Position numbers and translations under genes: made by a program
The notes under the pieces: model-generated
What the model saw: the letters and a program-made list of their open reading frames with translations, nothing else
Databases searched by the model: none
Told to the model about the DNA's origin: nothing
DNA from: Cryptomeria japonica
Lineage: Eukaryota > Streptophyta > Pinopsida > Cupressales > Cupressaceae
DNA length: 64,000 nt
Reading direction: 5' to 3'
NCBI RefSeq assembly: GCF_030272615.1
Contig: NC_081406.1
Coordinates: forward strand, 214,060,997 to 214,124,996
Part shown: in pieces, positions 11,023 to 20,905 of the stretch
How positions within the stretch are numbered: the first letter of the stretch is position 1
Layout: each line of letters starts with the position of its first letter

Positions 11023-14000
11023 CTAGTCTAGCATGTCATCTACCCCCCGATCTTGCTGATCAATGTTTTGGGAAGGCAGGGAACACGCTAGAGGAGGAAC
11101 ATCCAACACAGCAGATGGAGCTATCACAAGATCCAAACAAGGGCTATGTTCATGTTCCAAGCCACATTGTACTTGTCTAGGAGCTAGGATAAGTGCTTTA
11201 GAAAATTCATTAGATAAATGGTTATCAACATCAACAAGTTCATATTCACTATCAGAAGCAAGAGGAGTAATATTGTCATCTATATCATCATCAAGATTTA
11301 TAAAAATAGGATCTTTAACTCGCACAGGATCAAGACCATCATGCATCTTATGTTTAGGAGATTTAGGCTCAATATCCGGCTGAGGGGAAAATGGAATAAT
11401 GCTTGTTGAAGGTGTTTGTGGAGATTGCAAAGTTTGAGAAGCAGCTGCTTGAGCCCTAAAACGACGCTTTCGTCGACGTTCCCATGCAGAACGATTACGT
11501 CTAGTCTTAGTAGGAAGTGTAGAAGATAGAGGAGGAGGAAATTTCTCATCCCTATCACTTGGGTGTTTAGGTTGTGGTCTCTTAGGCTGGATAATAGGAG
11601 AAGAAGAAGGTCTCTTCTCTCTATAGAAGGCAGGAGGAGGAACTGCTCCATATAAAGGAGGAGTTTTTGGTTTAGGAAGAAGACCAAGTCCATCATGACG
11701 AGGAGGTATAGGTCTATTTTTAGAAGATTTATTAGGCATAGACATAGTTGCATCCATAGGGACGGGTTGGGAATCTTCTTGGGGAAAGACATTAGTTTTG
11801 TCTTTCAAAGGAAGAATTTCCTTCTCAAGAATGATAGGAATGTCAAGTTTAGGTGCTCTAGGTTCACTTAGAGATAGGATCATATCTGTTTTCCACTTTT
11901 GATAAGATTTGAAAAGATGATCACTTCGCGGAGGAAGAGATTGGAATTGTTTGGGCCAAAAGTAATCAATAGGAACACTAGAGGTTCTTTCAGCTGGTTT
12001 AAAGAGACTATGATTGACAGTAACAACTTCACCATTATGGGGAAATTTCAAACACTTATGAATAGGAGAAGCAATAGCTTTCATGGAAGATAGCCAAGGA
12101 TAGCCAAGCTTCACACGAAATTGTTCGGAAGAAGGAATAATAGCAAAGTTCACATCAAGGGATTTGTTATGGACCTCAATAGGCAATGTAATAGAACCAA
12201 TTGCAGGAGAAGAAAATGCATCAAATAATTTCACAATCACATTTGTTTTGTCATAGATCACTTGATTCAATTGCAAAGTAAAAAGAAATTCTTCAGTAAT
12301 AACATTAACCATGCATGAAGGATCAATAAGCACTCCACGGCAAGGCATATTCTTGACTTTTGCAACTATGTATAAAGGACCATCAGGTGCCCTAATGGTT
12401 TCGCTAGAATCAAATGTGATGGAAGGTTCTTTAGGGTTTTCTTGCTGCTCTACAAAGTTAATCACATTCGGAGTCATAGACACAAGACCATCAGATGAGA
12501 AAGAGGAATCATTAGCCTCAATCACATTAGAAGTATGAGAAGTATGAGAAGGTAATGGATCAGTAAAAATCTGAAGATTTTGGTTAGGAGGAGCTACAGA
12601 TGTGTTGCCTTTATCATTCACTCCAGAAACAGAAATAGTATTATTATCAATCAAATCTTGAATTTTACCCTTTAGAGAAAAACATTTTTCAGTATCATGC
12701 CCAGGCTGACGATGAAAGTGACAAAAAGCTTTGTGATCAAAATAAGGTGAAGTAATCTTTGCAGGATCAATTTGTCTTATAGGAGGAAGGGTAAGCACAT
12801 TTTGTCCCAATAACTTATTCATAATATCATGCAATGATTCATTCAAAGGAGTATACTTTCTTTCTTTCTTGAAAAATTTAGAAATAGGAGGCACACCTGA
12901 TGCTGCATTCACATTGTTGTTGATGATGTTTTCATTGAATTTGATGGAATCTCTGTTCGGTTTAAACTTCCCAAATGGTTGTTGACTGCTATCACCCTTA
13001 TCACTCAGAGCCATAGGATGTGATTGTTCCATTTGACTCACAATCAGTTGATAATTGTGAAGAGTGACGCACGACTGTTGGAAAGAAGTAAACTCAGAAA
13101 ACAGGAGTTTGTCTCGAATATCTTTTTGCAAATTAGAAATAAAGATTCTTTGAATATCATTATCAGGCACTGGAAAAGAAATTTGAGCATACAAATGCTT
13201 ATATCTACCAATGAAATCAGTCACTTTTTCTTTAACACCTTGTTTACAATGCATTAAATCAATCAAAGTAACTTTAGGACTTATATTGTTTTGAAATTGT
13301 TGAATGAAAGCATTTGCAAGTTGTTCGAAAGAAGTAATAGAATAAGAAGGCAACGAGCAATACCATTGTAGGGCTTTGTCTCTTAATGTTCTGGTGAATA
13401 GTTTTGCAAGCAACCTTTGGTCATAAGCAAAATCAGTACATATTGTTTGAAAAGTCTTAACATGTGTTAGAGGATCTCCTTTACCATTATAAAGTTCCAA
13501 ATGCGGGATTTCAACATGCTTAGGAGGAATAGCTCGAACAATGTCAAGAGAAAGTGGGCTCGCAACATCAAATGTGGGCACACTAAACTTAGATTGATTC
13601 ATAGAGGCAATTTGTTGCTGTAAAGAAGAGACAGTTTGTGCTAGATTATTAATGGTCGCTTCAGTCGAAGAGTTCATATTAGGTGTATTAGATTGAGATG
13701 GAGGTGTGATGTTATTGAAAGAAGGTAAAGAGTAAGGTGGTGGGACCCTATGATCGTCAACCATAGGGGATGATTGGATAGGAGGAACACTACAAGGAGG
13801 AATGGAATGGTTAAATGAATTTCCCCCTTGTGTCATGTTCATTTGTGAAGATGTAATAGGAACACTTATTGAAGGAATGAATGAAGAAGTCGGATTAAAT
13901 GAAGGAATAGGGTTAATTGAAGAAGGATGATTGCCCCCATGACTGGTAATCACAGGAGGAATGTCTTGTATAGAGGTAGCCATGATGTTTGATGTAAAGG

Positions 14001-14367
14001 TAGGTAAACTAGCAATAGAAGTGGTCAAAGGAATAGAATGATTGACTTGTGTAGGAGGTTGTGTATAACCTAAAGATTCAGCACAACTCTTCATAGGCAT
14101 CACATTCGAATCCACAATGTGTGCGATACCACGTAAAACATCAATTCCATTCTTATCACTTTGAAGCATACGTTTTAGACCCTCAATTAAAGGAAGAGCT
14201 TGACTATCGGGATACTCATGAGACATCCATTGGTGAAAATCATCAAATTGGTTATCCAATTTGGAAAGTTGTTCAATAGAAACTTCATGGGGAGCTTCTT
14301 CATCATTAGGAGGATTAAAGGAATTACCCATGTCCTCATTAAAAAGACTACTCAAATTAGGTTCCAT
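11023..14367 (-). CDS. Gag/protease-like polyprotein of element A (intact, 1,114 aa)
   Basis: A single uninterrupted frame. Residues 1-280 are low-complexity, rich in Ser, Pro, Asn and Gln. Residues about 283-470 are a gypsy-type gag capsid domain (LELYNGKGDPLTHVKTFQ ... ALQWYCSLP). At about 545-575 a variant zinc-binding segment, CHFHRQPGHDTEKC, is followed by an amphipathic helix ending LIDNNTI. At about 665-790 there is a retropepsin-like fold (GVLIDPSCMVNVI ... LGYPWLSSM); the usual Asp-Gly/Ser-Gly is replaced by Asp-Pro-Ser, so proteolytic activity is doubtful. The C-terminal third has proline-rich and strongly basic stretches (TRRNRSAWERRRKRR) that could bind RNA or act in nuclear targeting. 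The start ATG is the first in frame after the leader. It would form particles that package element RNA with pol supplied in trans. Its integrity contrasts with every other large frame in the window. Confidence 0.9.
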   Translation of the reverse strand: MEPNLSSLFNEDMGNSFNPPNDEEAPHEVSIEQLSKLDNQFDDFHQWMSHEYPDSQALPLIEGLKRMLQSDKNGIDVLRGIAHIVDSNVMPMKSCAESLGYTQPPTQVNHSIPLTTSIASLPTFTSNIMATSIQDIPPVITSHGGNHPSSINPIPSFNPTSSFIPSISVPITSSQMNMTQGGNSFNHSIPPCSVPPIQSSPMVDDHRVPPPYSLPSFNNITPPSQSNTPNMNSSTEATINNLAQTVSSLQQQIASMNQSKFSVPTFDVASPLSLDIVRAIPPKHVEIPHLELYNGKGDPLTHVKTFQTICTDFAYDQRLLAKLFTRTLRDKALQWYCSLPSYSITSFEQLANAFIQQFQNNISPKVTLIDLMHCKQGVKEKVTDFIGRYKHLYAQISFPVPDNDIQRIFISNLQKDIRDKLLFSEFTSFQQSCVTLHNYQLIVSQMEQSHPMALSDKGDSSQQPFGKFKPNRDSIKFNENIINNNVNAASGVPPISKFFKKERKYTPLNESLHDIMNKLLGQNVLTLPPIRQIDPAKITSPYFDHKAFCHFHRQPGHDTEKCFSLKGKIQDLIDNNTISVSGVNDKGNTSVAPPNQNLQIFTDPLPSHTSHTSNVIEANDSSFSSDGLVSMTPNVINFVEQQENPKEPSITFDSSETIRAPDGPLYIVAKVKNMPCRGVLIDPSCMVNVITEEFLFTLQLNQVIYDKTNVIVKLFDAFSSPAIGSITLPIEVHNKSLDVNFAIIPSSEQFRVKLGYPWLSSMKAIASPIHKCLKFPHNGEVVTVNHSLFKPAERTSSVPIDYFWPKQFQSLPPRSDHLFKSYQKWKTDMILSLSEPRAPKLDIPIILEKEILPLKDKTNVFPQEDSQPVPMDATMSMPNKSSKNRPIPPRHDGLGLLPKPKTPPLYGAVPPPAFYREKRPSSSPIIQPKRPQPKHPSDRDEKFPPPLSSTLPTKTRRNRSAWERRRKRRFRAQAAASQTLQSPQTPSTSIIPFSPQPDIEPKSPKHKMHDGLDPVRVKDPIFINLDDDIDDNITPLASDSEYELVDVDNHLSNEFSKALILAPRQVQCGLEHEHSPCLDLVIAPSAVLDVPPLACSLPSQNIDQQDRGVDDMLD

Positions 14368-15632
14368 CTCCTCAGTAGTTAAACCTCAGAAAGACTTAAT
14401 TCTACGGCTTCGTCTAACGGGAATAGTGTAAGTAGGGCTTATTGTTGTAAAACTCATGCACTAGAGAGAGAGAGAAGATTTTGATTTTAGAGGTAGCAAT
14501 TTTCAGTAAAACCAGCCAATCTTCCAGATTTAAGCTGTTAAATGCAATCATAAACAGTCTCCCGAAATTTTAGAAAAAATGTTCGGGACCGTGGCACTCG
14601 GAGTGCAACACGGTCCTTGCAACTTTTTTCGAAATTTGCAGGGATGAAAGGTATGATGATTTTAGAGCTAATCTGAAAAAATTGAGGGATTTTACGATCT
14701 GTAGATAGGCCAAATTAAAGTTGCAAATTCAAAATTGAACCCTATCAAGATTGTCGAAAAATGCAAAATTTGAATTTTGAAAAAGAGAGGGAGACTGAAA
14801 TTTTGAATTTTATGATTTTAGAGGGAATGTCAAGAGCAATGCAAATTTTGAAATTTAAAAATTGATTCAATTTCACGCAAAATTCAATTTTGAAAGCGGA
14901 AATCAAAGTTGTTGTAATTAAGCACTTAATTCCAAAAGTCACAAAATGCAAGAATTTGAATAAAGCACTGAAATTTCGAATGAATGCAAATACAATTTTC
15001 AGATCTAAGACAGTAAGAACACAATTTTGACACAAAATTTCAGTTTCGATAATTTTTGAATGATTAGGAGCCTTAGACCAAGCAATCACAAGACCAACTT
15101 TGACTGTAATTTTGAAAGTGTTATAATTGACAAAATCAGCCAAAATTCTGGATTTTAGCAGAAAAATACAGCAAGATCTCGCTCCCGAAATTTTGGAAAA
15201 AATGTCGGGGACGATGGCGCTTGGAGTGCAACACGGTCCTCGCAACTTTTTTCCAAATTTTCAGGGATGAAAGATATTGTGATTTTATTGCGGAATCCAA
15301 AGTTATAGCTGATTTGGAGATGTTTTGATCGGTCAAATTGTCGGACAAAGGTTGAATCAAGAGGGTTTCAAAAATTAGGGTTTTGACTTTTAACCACTTA
15401 ATTTTCAGAATTAAAGCACAAATATGAATTGATAATTTGTAATAGAAGGACAGATCTGAAACAAGCATTAACATTTAGACATTTCGCAAGTTTAATTACT
15501 AAAAAGAAATTTTAGGGTTTTAATGCAATCACCTCTAAAACTTTGCAAAAGATCAAACATGGAAATGTAATCAATTTTTTCAGATCTAAGCATGAAAAAT
15601 CAGAAAGGATGTTCACGTCAGGTTCACCAAAA
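14368..15632 (-). other. Element A leader with two copies of a hairpin module
   Basis: Non-coding leader between the 5' LTR and gag. Two direct repeats of about 93 bp (14,558-14,650 and 15,182-15,275) each hold an imperfect inverted repeat built on GGACCGTG/CACGGTCC with an inner GCACTC/GAGTGC arm (14,586-14,616 and 15,207-15,240). A related hairpin occurs in each LTR (9,432-9,460 and 16,011-16,037). A packaging or dimerisation role is possible but only inferred. A tRNA primer site was not recognised: the bases beside the LTR read TGGTGAACCTGACGTGAAC on the minus strand, which I cannot match to a tRNA. Confidence 0.6.
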
Positions 15633-16816
15633 TGTAAAGCGGAAAATCGCGGTCGAACCCTAGTTGGTCTCCCCTCTTCTAACTCCGAGGAGAGAGAAGG
15701 GAGGTTCGCTAGGATTCGATGGGTTTTCACTTAGGGGGAAGACTTTACATTCAAAAGGGGGGTTGAAACTCATAAGATTCAATCCCACACGATGTAAGAT
15801 TGGATGCTAAATGAATTTCAAGGGTTTGGAAAGCAAGGCTACCCTCTTTTGTAAAGAATGTTGATTAAGGAAATTAAGCTAAGGATGCATAGAAAGTCAT
15901 AAAGATTCGCTTATAAACTGAGTTCGGGTTATAGGATGAAGCTGCGGACCTGGAATTAGCAGTAAAATGTCGATACGGCGTTGTCCTGCAAATTTGAGCA
16001 AAAGTTGTCGGGACGATGGCACCCGGCGCCACGGTCCTCCGAAAAATCTGCGAAACGAAGGGGGATCTGTTCGTCTCTGCACAAGGATTCCAGATCTTCA
16101 ATTTCAGCCGCGTACCTGCAACCTACACACAGAAAAGTAAAGACGATTGGGGGGTTAGGGATTAGGGGTTTGCCTTTAGGTCAAACCCCGGTTTTGGAAT
16201 TAACCAAGAAATGAGCAAGTGCTGTAAATGTAAATGACTGTAATGTAAAACAAGTACTAATACCTTGTTCTAAGGATGTTTGTATCCTTATGTGCAAAGG
16301 TTTAGATGTTGTATGTGATCTCCTCTTCAATGGTTGAATCCTTGTCTTGAATGCAACACTTAGCCTTGAATGGAGACTTGGAATGATCAATTGCTTGAAT
16401 GCTTGAATGCTTGAATGCTTGAGTATAATTTCCACGCTTTGTACACATCTCCTCTTCCTCCATCCAAATGAGAGAGAAAAATGTAGTTTATATACTTGTC
16501 ATTTAGGGCTGATAGACTGATTTTCCCGACCTTAGGCCGAACAGGGAAGTATATTTCTAAATTGCAATAAAAAAGACCCGATATCACTTAGGAAACCGGG
16601 CCCAAAATAGGACCCAGGGACCAGGGCGCTGGGCGCTCTGGTCCCACCTCCCGGGACATCAGGGTGCAAGGAGGTTCAGGCCAGGGTGCTTGAAAAATGC
16701 AATTTTCAGTGTCGTGAGCGAGTTTTGGGGTCTCCATTCAGGTTGCGTGTTGCGTCGCCATCATGAAGACCGAAATGCAGTCGAAATTGCAAGTGTCGCA
16801 ATTTTAGGACGCTACA
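15633..16816 (-). repeat. Element A 5' LTR
   Basis: 1,184 bp copy of the 9,055-10,277 LTR, ending GCTACA on the + strand and followed by the ATTAC duplication. As the 5' LTR it should carry the promoter for the minus-strand gag transcript. I could not place a TATA box with confidence. Confidence 0.93.
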
Positions 16817-17945
16817 ATTACTTTGTAAACTGAGCCAATTACTTTGTAATCTTTTACACCAATTTTGCATTGATTCTCTACATGACTCAGCAATAATAAC
16901 CATACTATTTTGAGAGGTCATCTCTCTCTCTCTCTCCACTTGTTTCTCCTTTTATCTTGATATTTAATGATTGATAATATCCTAAGGGGCTTGATGTTTC
17001 TTGTCTCTTTAATATCTTGGTGAAAGTTTTTCAATGCTACTTTGTTCTTTACTGAGAACACGAGCATAGATTCATAATCCCATTAAAGTGTGAGACAGAT
17101 ATAACATTGTATATTGTATCCTTATACAATTTCATACTCACTTAGGCATCGCTAGCATTTTGGCCCTGTGTGCTCTAATTATGCTTTATTCTACTGACAC
17201 AAGATTCAAAATGGCAATCCCCATCTTCTACCTTATTGTTTGGTCATTTTTCCAGCCTTGATAGGCTAGAAAAGGGCACCTAAATGCCCTTGTCCTTGAA
17301 AAATGGTTCCCAAGGACCCTTGTCTAGGCTAAAAGGGCCCAATTTTGGACCCTTCAATGGTCAAAAATGTGAGTGAGAATTCCTTTCTTAAGTCAACCTA
17401 CTTTGTAATTTCAAACATGTTTTATGAGGCAAGGTATAAAATAAAGTATTACCCCCTCATTTGAGACATCCATCTTACATCTCTCATCTAGGAAATTTAC
17501 TAGAGAAGTCAAGTATTTAGATTTCAAGCATTTAAAATGGAATCCATGATCAAGTTCATATGAAGAGATCCATGCATTCCTATATGGAATCATCAACCTT
17601 TTCATGAATCCTTCAAGGAAAGATTCATAAAGATATAACATATTAATTCAGTATTAAAATTTTAGATATAGCATTTGTGCATTAAAGACGTGCTTTTCAT
17701 TTCAATTTTAATTCAATTATAGGGTTAATTCTATACTTGAGGTTTGACCTAGGAAAACCCCTATCAACCAAACAACAATTTCTCTTTTCCGTGTGGATAT
17801 GATAGATTCAAGCGACAACACATAGATTTGGGAAGAGTAGACAGATGTATAGAATTAACTCTTGTAGAGGTAAAAAGTGGAGGACAAGGTCACCCAAACA
17901 CCATTGTCTAACACTTTTTTGGTGAAACTTTAGGCAAACACTTAG
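16817..17945. other. Unassigned non-coding sequence between elements A and H
   Basis: No coding signal. A short CT-rich microsatellite lies at about 16,920-16,938. Phrases such as GGGCACCTAAATGCCCTTGTCC (about 17,274) and GGACAAGGTCACCC (about 17,882) resemble sequence across element H at about 36,470, and also the inverted-repeat block of the A/B LTRs. An older LTR may therefore have been the target of H, but I cannot define it. Confidence 0.4.
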
Positions 17946-19415
17946 TGTATGCGGGAAAAGTGGTCAAATAAAACTAAATATGTGAAAATATTTCAAATAA
18001 CTAGTCCACACACACACACAAGACTTCTTGATGCAAGCTATGGAGTAACGTAGTGTTACTCAGCTTCCCAAGGAGGGTCCCATGGTTCTCTATCTCACAA
18101 TATCCCTCAAACCAACATTTTTTCTCTAAGATCACTGAGCAAAATGGTTTAGGGATGGCAAATATGAGAACGAGAGATGCTTTTGATTGATTTTAGTATG
18201 AGATGTGTTGTAAGCTATGTATGATGCTTAAAAATGCAATAAACTAACTATAAGATGACAAGGTTAGTGAACAAACTATCCTAGCATACTATATTTAGTC
18301 TATGATTGAACTAAAATGATAAAGAAATTATTCTAAACATGCATATTAGTCTAATTCCTGATCTAAAAGAGGATAAATGATGAGCATATATGAAATGAAA
18401 GCTTAAAAGAATTTGAGCATAAGTGTGATGCTACAAATTTGAAAGATGATTGTTAAGAATGGAGGAATGAGGGCTCTATTTATAGCACAAACAGGGCAAT
18501 GGATGGTCAGAATTGAAAGGTTTAATCAAGGGCCAGGTTTGAAAGTTGGGGATCCATGTGCACAATTTGTACCAATGAAATGGTGACAAGTGTCAATATA
18601 GGATTGGGTTGAGAGAAGAGGTTGGAGGTATTAAAGGCCTGAGAAGACCTCATGGTTATCTAAAGGCTAAGGGTCAAGTCTAAGTTAGGCTTACCCACTG
18701 GATTAGGAGTTAATCCAAGGATAAACCTTTGTGCAAATGATTAAGAGATAATCATGGTCAAAGCATTAATGGCCTGAGGAGACCCTTGGGTTGGATAGAG
18801 GTTGAGTCAAAACAAATGTTTTAACCATGTGAGAGGGTTTGAATTAACCATTAATGGTTATTGGAGACTTTAGGGATTAAGTGGTTGAAGGTTGGAAGCC
18901 TTTAATGGTTTTCAAAGACTTTAAGGGTTTTAGTGGTTGAAGGTTGAAAACCTTCAATGGTTATCAAAGACTTTAAGGTTTTTGAGAAGTGACTTCCCTT
19001 TGCTTAGGGATGTGACAAAGTTTAGAGGAGGGTTAGGTTAATTAGAAGCCATTTAGAAGATTCTAGAAGGGATTAGGAAGGGGTTTGAGATTTTGCAAGT
19101 GGATGGAGGGATAATAGGATTTAATTGAATTAAATGATTTTCATTCAATTTGGTTGTAATTAAATAAATTTGATTTATTCAATTTTGGATAACTATGTAA
19201 TTAAATTTGAATTTAATTAAAAGTGGATAGGGGGGATTTAATTGAATAAAATGATTTATTCATTAAATGGTATAGTGAATTTTATTTAAATAAATTGAGT
19301 AATTTACTTAATAAAATAGAAGAATGTGGATAATTTAATTAAATTGGATTTAATCAAATAGAGAAATGAACATAAAATATTCATTTAGAAATATGGTCAT
19401 TTTTATACGTCTACA
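17946..19415 (-). repeat. Element H 3' LTR
   Basis: 1,470 bp, TGTATGCGGG...GTCTACA on the + strand, nearly identical to 34,940-36,407. Differences include one CA unit in the ACACAC run near 18,003 and scattered substitutions. Confidence 0.95.
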
Positions 19416-19430
19416 TTTTGCCCCTCTTTG
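19416..19430 (-). other. Element H polypurine tract
   Basis: The minus strand reads AAAGAGGGGCAAAA directly against the 3' LTR, the expected second-strand primer. Confidence 0.85.
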
Positions 19431-19790
19431 AAGTGACGTGTGTGCACATGTTATTTCAAAGAAAATGATGCCTTATCATGATTTATGATCAAATGCAATT
19501 TTTGTTGTGTCGCTTTTTTGATTTGCCAATCGTGCCCCAGATTTGATGTGATGCCCCAGATTCGATATTTGATGTGATGCCCCCTCGGGAGATGAATCAA
19601 TATTTTTTTTTGGAATTTTTTTTTTTTTTTTAATTTTAAATTGATGAAGTTCGTATGATGTGTAGGATTCCGGGCTTGTAGAAAGTGTATAAATTGATTC
19701 ATCTCCCAATAAATTACAAATGTTTTGGTATAGGGGAGACCGCGACCATATTACAGGTCCAGTTGGCTAACCCTAATTTCATTTTTCTCC

Positions 19791-19797
19791 TATAAAA
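19791..19797 (+). promoter_or_regulatory. TATA box of the antisense PMD gene
   Basis: TATAAAAGGGG lies 76 bp upstream of the PMD start ATG (19,873) on the + strand, in the interval between the H 3' LTR and the gene. The spacing fits a start site about 30 bp downstream and a short 5' UTR. It suggests that the antisense gene has its own core promoter. This is inferred from sequence only. Confidence 0.6.
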
Positions 19798-20032
19798 GGG
19801 GAAAAGGGCTTGATTTAAAGTCATTTGTGCTTTGTTGACTTTTGAAGAAAGATAATTTCCTCTGGAGAGAAAATGCCTATTCCCTATCACAGACACCGTT
19901 TTGAGCGCATTCGGAGGTACCGGAGACCAGTAGCGCGTGGACCACTAGTAAGTCAACATCTTTGACCCCTTTTGGATTTTTTGTTTTGTCATTTTTAGCT
20001 GTTTTTTGAATTTTAAAGTTCGGACATGTCTT

Positions 20033-20553
20033 TTTAGCGCGTCTAAGGTCAATAGTAGCGCATACGAAGTATAGAGTAGCGCATAGAGGTCAATTTTAGG
20101 GGTTGCGTCCGAAATTATTTTGCTAGCGCATAGGTCATTTAGGTTAGCGCGTACACGTTGAATAGCGCAGGTATTGCGTTTAGTAGCGCGTAGGAGGAAC
20201 AGGGTAGCGCGTAGGACTAACCTAGCGCATAGGAGTCGTAGAAGTTCGCATGGAGCAGGGGGTTTAGCGCGTTGATCTGTTCTAGCACATAAGACAAATT
20301 AGATAGCACCTCGTAAGAAAATAATAGCGCGTAGATAGGTTCTAGCGCATAGGGCAGATATGTTAGCGCTTAGGAATGGTAGATTAGCGCGTAGACATGT
20401 TTTAGCGCATAGGACAGATAGATTAGCGCAATGGAAGAAAAGAGTAGCGCGTAGACATAATCTACCGCGTAGGGCAGATAGGATAGCGCGTAGGACAAGC
20501 AGTCTAGCGCTTGGGATTGTTTTGGCGCATTGGGGGTCTGTTGTAGCGCATCC
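20033..20553 (+). repeat. TAGCGC motif array, antisense-unit copy
   Basis: About 25 occurrences of TAGCGC(A/G)TA or one-base variants (TAGCACAT, TACCGCGT, TGGCGCAT), separated by about 13-20 unrelated bases. Core and spacing are conserved while the spacers differ, so it is not a simple tandem satellite. All copies point the same way (+), the sense of the PMD transcript, within its first intron. One more copy lies in exon 1 (about 19,930). Confidence 0.85.
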
Positions 20554-20757
20554 AAGAAAATTTTGTAGTTTTGGCCGAGTTTGAAAAATTGCGGTTTTTG
20601 TGTGTCTGTCGTGTTTTTGACGCCTTTATCCAAGATGAGTATTTGTATAACTTGTTTTGATGTGCAATTTTCCAAGTTATGTATAGATATCAAGCTGTTT
20701 GTGTTGATCAGAATATGATTATTTGCGTTATCTATTTTAAGTTCAAATGTGTATGAA

Positions 20758-20905
20758 AGCCTGAGTTGTTTTACAAGCCGATATGGGTTGGAAACTTGAG
20801 TTGTTTTACAAGTTTTGATATGGGTGGGAAACTTGAGTTGTTTTACAAGTTTTGATATGGTTTTTGAAGAACTTGAGTTGTGTTACAAGTTGATATGAAA
20901 TGATA
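20758..20905 (+). repeat. Short tandem repeat in the PMD intron
   Basis: About four degenerate units of 40-45 bp, each with TTGAGTTGTTTTACAAG followed by TTGATATGG or similar. It sits between the TAGCGC array and the predicted acceptor. Confidence 0.75.

Larger units (their letters stand above)
9055..16816 (-). mobile_element. Element A: non-autonomous gag-only LTR retrotransposon
   Basis: A complete 7.76-kb element flanked by a perfect 5-bp duplication, ATTAC at 9,050-9,054 and 16,817-16,821. Both LTRs run TGTA...TACA. The internal part on the minus strand holds a 1.26-kb leader, one 1,114-codon gag/protease-like frame and a 0.73-kb tail; there is no RT, RNase H or integrase. This matches the TR-GAG class of non-autonomous elements, which depend on pol from a partner. 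The gag zinc-binding style (C-x2-H...H...C, then a DLID-type helix) resembles the Tat element H, so an H-like element may be the helper. By eye the LTRs differ at about 17 positions plus two indels. Confidence 0.92.

Noticed and set aside
11298-11792. 164-codon minus-strand ORF
   Set aside because: Out-of-phase shadow of the 1,114-codon gag frame, Leu-rich without domain.
20033-20553. Short repeats with unique spacers, CRISPR-like in appearance
   Set aside because: The repeat is only 6-9 bp, varies, and lies in an intron of a plant retrotransposon; no cas gene is possible here.
20360-20693. ORFs on both strands in the TAGCGC array (74 and 107 codons)
   Set aside because: They are translations of the motif array, low-complexity, with no domain; the same applies to 32,826-33,334.
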